From an uncultured Eubacteriales bacterium (GTDB taxonomy: Bacteria; Bacillota; Clostridia; Christensenellales; Aristaeellaceae): a DNA stretch of 21,266 nucleotides. A program made the position numbers and the translations under genes. Positions 14,669 to 21,266 of this stretch are shown here, piece by piece. The stretch's first letter is position 1, and each line of letters opens with the position of its first letter. The notes under the pieces were generated by a model. It made no database searches. It saw only the letters and a list, made by a program, of their open reading frames with translations, and was not told the DNA's origin. The stretch covers positions 1 to 21,266 of the forward strand of contig USFL01000004.1 in NCBI GenBank assembly GCA_900553905.1, written 5' to 3'.

Positions 14669-16334
14669 TCATTGCACCACGGCGCCCTGCGCCGCGGACA
14701 GGCTGTTTTTGCGGTAGGTGGACAGATAGCCGTCGGGAATGTCCTTTTCGGGCCGCTGCCAGGCCTCGCGGCGGCGGTCGAGCACCTCGGGGGGGCACCA
14801 GCAGCTCAAGCTCGCGCGCGGGAATGTCGATGCGGACCGGATCGCCGTCCTCCACCAGCGCCAGAGGGCCTCCCTCATAGGCTTCGGGCGAGATATGCCC
14901 CACGAACAGCCCCCGGTTGGAGCCGGAGAAGCGCCCGTCCGTCAGGATGCAGCAGTCCCCGGAAAGCCCCATGCCCTCGAGGTTTTTCATGGGACGGTAC
15001 ATCTCCGGCATGCCGGGACCGCCCTTGGGCCCCTCGTAGCGCAGCACGATGGCCGTGCCATGGGCGACCTTGCCCGCAAGGATCGCCCGGCATGCCTCCT
15101 GCTCACTGTGAAACACCTGCGCCTTGCCGGTAAAGCGTTGCAGGGATTCCGGGACCGCCGCCGGCTTGACCACGCAGCCCAGGGGCGCCAGATTGCCCGA
15201 AAGCACGGCAACCCCGCCCGTGGGTGCAAAGGGCTGCTCATAGGGCCGGATCACCTCGCGCCGCGGGCTGTCGGAGAAGGCTTCGAGCGCCTCCGCCAGC
15301 GTGCCGCCCAGCGCCGTCAGGCAGTCGGTGTGCAGCAGGGGACGCAGTTCGCGCATCAGCGCGGGGACGCCCCCGGCCTCGTCAAAGTCCGCCATGTCGT
15401 AGGGCGAGGCGGGGTAGACGGAAGCCAGCTGCGGCGTGACGCGGCTGGCCGCATCAAAGGCGGAAAGGGGCAGATCGCCCAGACCGGCCTCGCGGTGAAT
15501 GGCCTGAAGGTGCAAGATGCCGTTGGTGGAGCCGCCCATCGCCATGAGCACAGCCATGTCGTTTTTCAGCGAGCGGCGGGTCATCAGCCGGCGGGCGGTG
15601 ATTCCGCGCTCCCAGAGGCGCATCACTGCGCGGCCGGTCTGCCGCGCCGCGCGCAGCCTGCGCGCCATGACCGCCGGAATGGTGGCCGTGCCCGGAAGCG
15701 CCATGCCCATCGCCTCCGCCAGACAGCACATCGTGTTGGCCGTGCCCAGCATCGCGCAGGAGCCCGCGCACGGCTCGGCCAGGTCCTCAATGTCCCTGAA
15801 TTCCCTCTCGTCGATCTCTCCGCGCCGTTTCCAGCCCACCGCCTCGGTCACGATGTTGCCGTCCCAGTGCCTGCCGCGGTAGGTGGCGGGCAGCATGGGA
15901 CCGGCGTTGAGAAAGAGGGCGGGCACGTCCATCCGGGCCGCCGCCATCAGCAGGCCGGGAACGATTTTGTCGCACGAGCCCAGCAGCACCAGCGCGTCAA
16001 AGCGGTGCGCGCGCACCATGCACTCCACGGAGGAAGCGATCAGGTCGCGGCTGGGCAAAATGTAGCGCATGCCCTCGTGCCCCTCGGCGATGCCGTCGCA
16101 CGGGGCGATGGTGCCAAAGCTCATCGCCGTGCCTCCGGCCGATTCGATGCCCAGCTGCACCTGGCGGGAGAGCTCGTCCAGGGTGAAATGGCCGGGCGTG
16201 GCGGTGGTGAAGGTGTTGACCACCGCCACCAGCGGACGGGCGAGCGCTTCGTCGTCATAGCCCATGGATTTATACAGCGCGCGCTTGAGCGCGCCTTCCT
16301 CCCCGCGCAGCAGGGGATTGGCCTGTTCCTGCAT
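14669..16334 (-). pseudogene. IlvD/Edd-family sugar-acid dehydratase, frameshifted near the C-terminus
   Basis: ATG 16334 follows AAGGAGG by 7 bases. The family removes water from 2,3-dihydroxy acids using an Fe-S cluster; here probably aldonate to 2-keto-3-deoxy-aldonate. Visible: TPGHFTL near residue 47, [10 protein letters not shown] (C79), GSCDKIVPG (C121), [15 protein letters not shown] (C193) and [20 protein letters not shown] with the catalytic Ser. At a run of seven G (14789-14795, C on the coding strand) the frame slips after LELLVPP; the correct continuation [16 protein letters not shown] to AQGAVVQ and TGA (14671) lies in the next frame. Six C would give 554 residues, the family length. 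As read, translation runs through into the RraA-like frame, giving a fake fusion. Confidence 0.88.
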
Positions 16335-16346
16335 GCAGTTTCCTCC

Positions 16347-17197
16347 TTAATATTGTCCCCGCCACGCATACGGCAACGGGCCGGATACCTCCACGCGGCA
16401 GGCATACAGCCCCCCCCCGCCTGCCCGTCGCTCTGCGCGGTGGTGATGTACAGCGTCCGTCCATCTCTCCCGCCCAGGCAGCAGCACGAGGCGTTGCGCT
16501 GGGGAACCGAGACGCATTCCGCAAGCGCGCGCCCGGTCTGCGGGTCATAGCGCTGCACGCGCCCCGCGCCCCAGAGCGCCACCCAGAGCATGCCCTGGCC
16601 GTCGATGCACATCCCGTCGGGCGCGCCGTCCTCCACCGTAACCGCCGTTTCCGGGTCGTGGATGCGGCCGTCGGCGCCGCGCCGGTAGCGCAGGATGCGC
16701 CCGGTGGCGGTGTCGGTGTGATAGAACGCGCCGGATGCGTCCCAGGCCATGCCGTTGGGAATGTCCATCGGCGCGAGGCGCTGGAACGGCCCCTCCGGCA
16801 CAATGCCGTACAGCGCTCCCAGCGCCGCCGTGTCCGTCCGCGAGCGGTCCACGGCCATTACGCCGGCCCAGAGCCGGCCTTCCGGGTCGCATTTCCCGTC
16901 GTTGAAGCGTACCCCGGCATCCAGCGCAAGGCGCAGGACGGGCGTGATCTCCGCACTGTCCGGGTCCACGCAATACAGCGCGTCGCCGGCGCCCGCCAGC
17001 AGCCCCCCGCCCCACGGCACCACGAAGCCCGTGCGGTCCGGCATGGGTAGCCGCGTCACCAGCCCCGGCCCATCCTGCCAGCCGTAGATCATGCATCCGT
17101 CGATATCCACAAAATACAGCGTTTCCCGGCGCGCGTGCCACACGGGCCCCTCGCCCAGCATCAGGGGCGGGACGGGAAGGGTCCGAACAGTCTCCAT
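16347..17197 (-). pseudogene. SMP-30/gluconolactonase-family lactonase, frameshifted at a G9 tract
   Basis: ATG 17197 has AAGGAGG 7 bases upstream. It is a six-bladed propeller of the SMP-30/gluconolactonase/LRE family, hydrolysing sugar lactones to aldonates with a divalent metal. Ligands are visible: E16 (LGEGPVW), N99 (RFNDGKCDPEGRLWAG), N148 (IPNGMAWD) and D194 (APDGMCIDGQGMLW). At 16410-16418 nine consecutive C (G in the coding strand) put the last 20 or so residues out of frame. With ten or seven G the protein ends GLYACRVEVSGPLPYAWRGQ-Y at TAA 16349, whose TAA overlaps the ribosome binding site of the dehydratase. About 283 residues is normal. Only the last blade strand is affected as read. 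Confidence 0.85.
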
Positions 17198-17209
17198 TTC
17201 AGGACCTCC

Positions 17210-17239
17210 TTGTCAAACAGGCGTGAGCTGTGGTAGGAT
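17210..17239 (+). promoter_or_regulatory. Promoter of the second AraC-family regulator
   Basis: -35 TTGTCA (17210-17215), 18-base spacer, -10 TAGGAT (17234-17239), 34 bases before the ATG. The -35 lies just 12 bases from the divergent SMP-30 start, so the two transcription units share control space. Confidence 0.5.
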
Positions 17240-17272
17240 GATCGTAAAGCGGGAAAAGAGGAGCGTGATCCC

Positions 17273-18055
17273 ATGTTCTTTGATTTCTGCGTCGGTCCGC
17301 CAGGGGCGTCGGGCGCGCCCTGCGGACTGGACACCATCTTCTGGATCTGGGGCGACAGCTCGTATCAGACGCCCCACAAGGGCATCACGCCCGGAAAAAC
17401 CTATCTGGTCTTTACCCTCAAGGGGGAGGGGCTGATCCGCTACGACGGTCGCGCCTACCGCGTGGCGCAGGACCAGGCGTTGGTCATGCGCCCTACGCGC
17501 GATTTCGGCTATGGCTGTCCGGGAGACATGTGGCATTTCTGGTGGTTTGAGCTATGCCAGCCCCAGTCCTGCCTGGAGGAGGACCGCGTGCTTTGCGTCC
17601 GCGCGGGCGATTTCGTCCAGCGCCTGTTTCAGCAGAGCCTCATCTGCGCCAAGCAGGGGCGCTGGGATATCGCCCAGAGCCTGTTTCTCCCGGCGCTGAT
17701 GCTTCTGGGGCAGGACGTGGGCAAGAGCGGAGCGGTTCCCGAAGCGCTGCCGCGCGCCGAGCACTATATCCGTGAAAACCTTACAGCCGTCACCGTCGCC
17801 GCCGTCTGCGAGGAGCTGGACATCCAGGAGCGGACCCTGCGCAACCTCTGCCACCGCGCGCTGGGGTACGGCCCCAAGCGCCTCATCTCCCGCATCCGCC
17901 TGGAGACGGCGCAGCAGCTTCTCTCCAATACCACCATGCCGCTTTGCGCAATCGCCTCCATGCTGGGCTACAACGATCCCTTTCATTTCAGCCGCAGCTT
18001 CCGGGAATACTATCATATCCCGCCCAGCGAATACCGGCGGCGCGCGTCCCCCTGA
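17273..18055 (+). CDS. AraC-family transcriptional regulator
   Basis: 260 residues, complete. The N-terminal cupin sensor (about 1-100; TPHKGITPGKTYLVFTLKGE, YRVAQDQALVMRP) is expected to bind a sugar or sugar acid. The C-terminal pair of HTH motifs (about 160-256) includes TVAAVCEELDIQERTLRNLC, PLCAIASMLGYNDPFHFSRS and the family ending PSEYRRR. GAGGAG lies about 9 bases before the ATG. Divergent from the SMP-30-dehydratase-aldolase operon, which is its most likely target. Unlike the first AraC-type gene it is intact. Its stop is 6 bases from the convergent SDR stop. Confidence 0.93.
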   Translation: MFFDFCVGPPGASGAPCGLDTIFWIWGDSSYQTPHKGITPGKTYLVFTLKGEGLIRYDGRAYRVAQDQALVMRPTRDFGYGCPGDMWHFWWFELCQPQSCLEEDRVLCVRAGDFVQRLFQQSLICAKQGRWDIAQSLFLPALMLLGQDVGKSGAVPEALPRAEHYIRENLTAVTVAAVCEELDIQERTLRNLCHRALGYGPKRLISRIRLETAQQLLSNTTMPLCAIASMLGYNDPFHFSRSFREYYHIPPSEYRRRASP

Positions 18056-18061
18056 CGCGGA

Positions 18062-18821
18062 TCAGACAAAGTCGTTGGCGGCCACCACCGGCAGCGTTGC
18101 GCCGCCGTCCATGGTCAGCACGCAGCCGGTCATATAGGTGGCGTCCGGAGAGGCGAGGAAGGCCACGCCCTTGGCGATTTCCTCCGGCGCGGCGAATCGC
18201 TTGAGCGGGAGACGCTTTTCCGCCTGGCGCAGGTGGCTGTCCGCGGGCCAGCCGATGTCCGTATAGCCCGGCGCGATGGCGACCATGCGCACGCCGTAGA
18301 GCGCCAGCTCCATGGCCGCGTTCTTGGTGAACTTGGATACGGCGGCCTTGGTGGGGCCGTAGATGGTGGAACGCGGCCAGTTGCCCTCCGCCTGGTTGGA
18401 GGTCACGTTGATGATGAGGCCGGGCACCTTTTTTTCAATCATGCGCTTGGCCGCGTACTGCGCGCAGAAATACAGGCCCCGCCAGTCCACGGCCGTCATG
18501 CGGTCGAAGTTTTCGGGAGTGGCGTCCAGAAAATAGACCTCGTCGCTGATGCCGGCGTTGTTCACCAGCAGGTCGATGCGGGGGGAAGAGCCGGTCGATT
18601 TCGGCGTACATGGCGGCGATATCCTCCACCTTGCCCATGTCGGCATAGACGGGCTCCGCCCTCACGCCCATGGCCCGCGCCCGGTCGCACACCTCCCGTG
18701 CGGCCTTTTCATTGCTGTGATAGTTGACGGCCAGATCATATCCGTGGGAGGCCAGCTCCAGGGCGACGGCGCGGCCGATTCCCCTGGTGGCGCCTGTGAC
18801 GATCGCAACGGGATGGGACAT
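18062..18821 (-). pseudogene. Short-chain dehydrogenase/reductase, frameshifted
   Basis: ATG 18821 has AAGGAAGGA upstream. Classical SDR features: TGATRGIG nucleotide loop (residues 9-16), NNAG, the catalytic Ser region IINVTSNQAE, Tyr/Lys in YGPTK and a C-terminal YMTGCVLTMDGG. At a run of six G (18580-18585; C on the coding strand) the frame changes: upstream reads to EIDRLFP, downstream resumes at RIDLLVNNAGISDEVYF. Five C instead of six gives 252 residues, the family norm. In this locus it is the best candidate for the aldose 1-dehydrogenase that makes the lactone for SMP-30. Other SDR roles (3-oxoacyl-ACP reductase-like) are possible from sequence alone. Confidence 0.85.
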
Positions 18822-19205
18822 GGAAATTTTCCTTCCTTTCTGAATCGCTTGTTTCATTTCCTGTGCCATCATTATAGGGCCGGGGATGCAAGGCGGCCAT
18901 AAAGAAAACGGAAGGTCATGTATATTTCGGAAAAAAAGAAACCTTACAGCACGAGCGGCGCGCCGCTTGGGAGAAAGAACGCGGCCAAAAGCGCCCCACG
19001 TTGACGGGAACGCTTGATTTGCCAATCGCAGAACCCTTTTGCTTCCTGTTTGATCAGGTGAGAAAGCCTCATCCTGCGAATGGTTTTATCCGCTTTTTTC
19101 AGCATGGCAGACAATCCAAAAAAACAGCGGTCAGGCTTTTTGTTTCGCGCCTGACCGGTGACCCTCCGCCCCGCGTCCGCATACCATGGCGCAGGGGGTG
19201 GCAAA
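18822..19205. other. Intergenic gap of 384 bases between SDR and amidase genes
   Basis: AT-richer than its surroundings. On the minus strand it holds a perfect TATAAT at 18876-18871, a likely -10 for the SDR gene, with no clear -35. It also holds the orphan minus-strand terminator at 19118-19157. A 53-codon minus-strand frame (19105-18944) has no ribosome binding site and no recognisable family. I see no convincing promoter for the amidase gene. Confidence 0.5.
19118..19157 (-). terminator. Orphan minus-strand rho-independent terminator
   Basis: On the minus strand CGGTCAGGC (19157-19149) pairs with GCCTGACCG (19136-19128) as a perfect 9-bp stem, followed after three bases by seven T (19124-19118). 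No minus-strand gene ends just before it: the sequence to the right is the plus-strand amidase gene. It would stop antisense transcription from the right before it reaches the SDR promoter. Confidence 0.65.
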
Positions 19206-19691
19206 ATGAGAAACGGCTATGACGAAGCGGCGGCCGTGGCCTATGCGAAGCGCTGGGCCCTGCTGCGCAACCCGGCCTACCTGGATTTTCACGGTCTGGG
19301 AGGGGACTGCACCAATTTTGTGTCGCAATGCCTGTACGCGGGCGCGGGCGTGATGAACCGCACGCCGGTCTATGGCTGGTACTACCTGACGGGCAACAAC
19401 CGCACCGCGTCCTGGACCGGCGTGGAATACCTCTACCGCTTTCTGACGGCCAACAAGGGGCCGGGCCCCTACGCGCGGGAGGTCAGCCGGGAGGAGGCGC
19501 TTCCCGGCGACGTGGTGCAGCTGGGAAACCGGGAGGGAGGCTTCAGCCATACCGCGCTGATCGTGGACGTGCGGGAGGGCGAATGCTATGTGGCCGCGCA
19601 CACACTGGATTCCTGGATGCGCCCGCTGTCCAGCTACCGCCAGCCCGCGCGCAGGTTTCTGCACATACTGGGCGTGCGCGGCAGGGCGTGA
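19206..19691 (+). CDS. Amidase_6 domain protein (putative NlpC/P60-like cysteine hydrolase)
   Basis: 161 residues. Start ATG 19206, 7 bases after a GGGGG site; the in-frame ATG 48 bases earlier lacks a site and overlaps the terminator stem. The family (putative amidase domain, Amidase_6) is marked by YDEAAAVAYAKRWALLRN, GGDCTNFVSQCLYAGAGVM with the presumed catalytic Cys, WYY, ASWTGVEYLYRFL and FSHTALIVD with the presumed His. No signal peptide is present, so a cell-wall role is uncertain. It lies upstream of the MATE gene, which has its own promoter-like sequence, so co-function is not implied. Substrate unknown. Confidence 0.85.
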   Translation: MRNGYDEAAAVAYAKRWALLRNPAYLDFHGLGGDCTNFVSQCLYAGAGVMNRTPVYGWYYLTGNNRTASWTGVEYLYRFLTANKGPGPYAREVSREEALPGDVVQLGNREGGFSHTALIVDVREGECYVAAHTLDSWMRPLSSYRQPARRFLHILGVRGRA

Positions 19692-19698
19692 GCGGCGC

Positions 19699-19728
19699 TT
19701 GCGCTGGCGGAGGCGAATGTGGTATGAT
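19699..19728 (+). promoter_or_regulatory. Promoter of the MATE transporter gene
   Basis: -35 TTGCGC (19699-19704), 18-base spacer, -10 TATGAT (19723-19728), 56 bases before the ATG. Confidence 0.55.
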
Positions 19729-19784
19729 AACACGCCCGTGCACGTAGCCTGTGGCATCCATACAGGGAAAGAGGAACGCGCTCT

Positions 19785-21155
19785 ATGCGGCGAAAAAACG
19801 ACCTTGGCAGGGACCCCATCGGACAGCTGGTTTTGAAAATCGCATTGCCCAGCATGCTGGCGCAGTTCGTCAGCGTGCTCTACAGCATTGTGGACCGCAT
19901 GTACATCGGCCACATCCCGCAGGTGGGCGATCTGGCGCTGGCGGGCGTGGGCGTATGCGGCCCGGTGGTGACGATGATCGGTTCGGCCGCCTCGCTGATC
20001 GGCGTGGGCGGCGCGCCGCTGATGAGCATGCGCATGGGCGAGGGGGAGACGGAGCAGGCGCGACGCATCCTGGCCAACTGCTTCCTGATGCTCTGCGTGC
20101 TGTCGGTGGCGCTGATGGCGCTGCTTGCGCCCATCCGCGAGCCGATGCTGATGCTCTTTGGCGCCAGCGAGGCCACCTTTCCCTTCGCAGGCGCCTATTT
20201 TTCCGCCTATCTGTGCGGCACGGCCTTCGCGCTGCTCTCCACGGGCATGTGCCAGTTCATCATCTGTCAGGGCTTCGCCGCGCAGGCCATGCTGTCGGTG
20301 GTGCTGGGCGCGGTGATGAACATCGCGCTGGACCCGGTGTTCATCTATGTGCTGGATATGGGCGTTACAGGCGCCGCCGTGGCCACGGTGATTTCCCAGG
20401 TCGCCAGCTGCGCCTTTGTGCTGGCCTTCCTGTTGGGCAAAAAGCCGCCCATGCGCATCACCTTTTCGGGCTATGACCTTCGCGTCATGCGCAAAGTGCT
20501 GCTGATCGGCTTCACGCCCTTTGCCATCATCGCGGTGGACAACGTGATGATCATCGCCATGAACGCCGTGCTCAAGCGCTATGGCGGCGCGGCGCAGGGC
20601 GACATGCTGCTCACCTGCGCCACCATCGCGCAGAGCTTCATGCTGGTGGTCACCATGCCGCTGGGCGGCATCAGCAGCAGCACGCAAACCATCCTGAGCT
20701 TCAATTATGGCGCGCGCAGGCCGGACCGCGTGCGGGAGGCGCAAAAGCGCGTCTTTGTGCTGTGCGCCGTCTATACGGGCCTGATGATGCTGGTGGCCTG
20801 GACGTGCGGAGGCGTGTTCGCGCGCCTGTTCACCACGGACGCCGGCATGGCGGACCAGGCGGTGTGGGCCATTCGCGTGTGCAGCCTGGCGCTGCTGCCG
20901 CTGGGCATTCAATATGAAATCGTGGACGGCTTTACCGCGCTGGGACAGGTGCGCTACTCGCTTCCGCTGTCCTTCTGGCGAAAGCTGGTCTACTTCGTGG
21001 CGCTGTTTGCGCTCCCGGCGGCCTTCGGCGCGCGGGCGGCGTTCTTTGCCGAGCCCGTGTCGGACGTGCTGGGCCCGGCGGTTTCCATCGCGGTCTACCT
21101 GCTGGCCATCCGCCGCATTCTGCAGCGGCGGGGGAGCGGCCCGCAGGGCGTATGA
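19785..21155 (+). CDS. MATE-family multidrug/cation antiporter
   Basis: 456 residues, normal for the family, with about 12 membrane helices. It begins with the hallmark region DPIGQLVLKIALPSMLAQFV and YSIVDRMYIGHI (helix 1 and loop), then IGVGGAPLMSMRMGEGE, a motif shared by MepA/DinF-type proteins, and the internal repeat VTMPLGGISSSTQTILSFNY with GARRPDRV. Such proteins export cationic drugs or metabolites using Na+ or H+ gradients; the substrate cannot be told. GAGGA lies 9 bases before the ATG. Intact. Its stop is 4 bases from the stop of the convergent partial gene at the right edge. Confidence 0.93.
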   Translation: MRRKNDLGRDPIGQLVLKIALPSMLAQFVSVLYSIVDRMYIGHIPQVGDLALAGVGVCGPVVTMIGSAASLIGVGGAPLMSMRMGEGETEQARRILANCFLMLCVLSVALMALLAPIREPMLMLFGASEATFPFAGAYFSAYLCGTAFALLSTGMCQFIICQGFAAQAMLSVVLGAVMNIALDPVFIYVLDMGVTGAAVATVISQVASCAFVLAFLLGKKPPMRITFSGYDLRVMRKVLLIGFTPFAIIAVDNVMIIAMNAVLKRYGGAAQGDMLLTCATIAQSFMLVVTMPLGGISSSTQTILSFNYGARRPDRVREAQKRVFVLCAVYTGLMMLVAWTCGGVFARLFTTDAGMADQAVWAIRVCSLALLPLGIQYEIVDGFTALGQVRYSLPLSFWRKLVYFVALFALPAAFGARAAFFAEPVSDVLGPAVSIAVYLLAIRRILQRRGSGPQGV

Positions 21156-21159
21156 GCCG

Positions 21160-21266
21160 TTACAGCCAGGAAGGCAGGCGCAGGTCGTCGCGCCGCACGT
21201 TGGACCAGTCAAACAGCGCGGTCAGCTCCTCCAGATCCGCCGCACGGTCCTCCTCCAGCAGGCCCG
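21160..21266 (-). CDS. C-terminal end of an unidentified protein (partial)
   Basis: A minus-strand frame enters from the right edge and stops at TAA (21162-21160). It gives about 35 residues, ending DLEELTALFDWSNVRRDDLR-LPSWL. GC use matches the host genes and the stop is 4 bases from the MATE stop, so a convergent real gene is likely. I do not recognise the family; the acidic helix followed by a Trp-rich tail is all that can be seen. Confidence 0.55.
   Translation of the reverse strand, partial: GLLEEDRAADLEELTALFDWSNVRRDDLRLPSWL

Noticed and set aside
13962..16334. A single 790-residue IlvD-RraA fusion protein
   Set aside because: The dehydratase C-terminus and its stop are present in the neighbouring frame after the G7 run, and the RraA-like gene has its own ribosome binding site and GTG start. 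The fusion is a frameshift product.
14739..16550. 603-codon plus-strand frame opposite the dehydratase
   Set aside because: Antisense shadow; no ribosome binding site and no recognisable domain.
18944..19105. 53-codon minus-strand frame in the gap before the amidase gene
   Set aside because: No ribosome binding site, no family resemblance and no conserved context; Lys/Arg-rich start may be chance in this AT-richer gap.
19131..21212. 693-codon minus-strand open frame across the amidase and MATE genes
   Set aside because: Shadow of two well-supported plus-strand genes; His/Arg/Gln/Ala-rich nonsense without motifs. It also runs through the terminator at 19118-19157.
1..21266. CRISPR array, insertion sequence, rRNA or known riboswitch
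   Set aside because: No regularly spaced repeats, no transposase or terminal inverted repeats, no rRNA segments and no leader resembling a known riboswitch were seen on either strand.

Overview
The window looks like a piece of a GC-rich Bacillota genome, probably class Clostridia. Supporting signs are strong AGGAGG ribosome binding sites, a Zn-type S18, an rpsF-ssb-rpsR operon, a tRNA-Lys with encoded CCA, and a sugar ABC importer of the monosaccharide (AraFGH/RbsABC) class. The exact lineage is inferred, not shown.

Region 1 (1-3475) is the right end of an integrated element, most likely a prophage lysogeny module. It holds the tail of a probable ImmA/IrrE peptidase, a coiled-coil/TPR-like protein, a zinc-ribbon/coiled-coil/GIY-YIG (DUF4041-T5orf172 type) protein, a truncated MNT nucleotidyltransferase and a tyrosine integrase. 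It ends at a 3' half of tRNA-Lys(UUU), which marks the attachment site. The 1-2040 part is visibly lower in GC than the chromosome to the right.

Region 2 (3484-4849) is core chromosome: the minus-strand operon rpsF-ssb-rpsR, with a good sigma-A type promoter, a leader hairpin carrying CCG in its loop (candidate S6:S18 autoregulatory site) and a rho-independent terminator.

Region 3 (4910-18876) is a carbohydrate locus made of divergent units. (a) A 1089-residue DUF5107-TPR protein (mutarotase-like plus TPR solenoid) is divergent from an AraC-family regulator. (b) An ABC importer (ATPase, permease, binding protein) is divergent from an aldose 1-epimerase. (c) An SMP-30 lactonase, an IlvD/Edd dehydratase and an RraA-like aldolase form an operon divergent from a second AraC-family regulator. 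(d) An SDR dehydrogenase stands alone. Together they read as a non-phosphorylative route: import an aldose, mutarotate it, oxidise it to the lactone (SDR), hydrolyse it to the aldonate (SMP-30), dehydrate it to a 2-keto-3-deoxy-aldonate (IlvD/Edd), and cleave that (RraA-like) to pyruvate plus an aldehyde. The substrate cannot be read from sequence.

Six genes of this locus carry a lesion: a frameshift in the first AraC regulator, an in-frame TAG in the binding protein, an apparent in-frame deletion in the permease, and homopolymer frameshifts in SMP-30, IlvD and SDR. The genes on both sides look intact. This is either a decaying (or G-tract switched) locus or the result of sequence errors; the mixture of lesion types argues against homopolymer error alone.

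Region 4 (18877-21266) holds a 0.4-kb gap with an orphan minus-strand terminator, a small Amidase_6 protein, a MATE-family transporter, and the tail of an unidentified convergent minus-strand gene.
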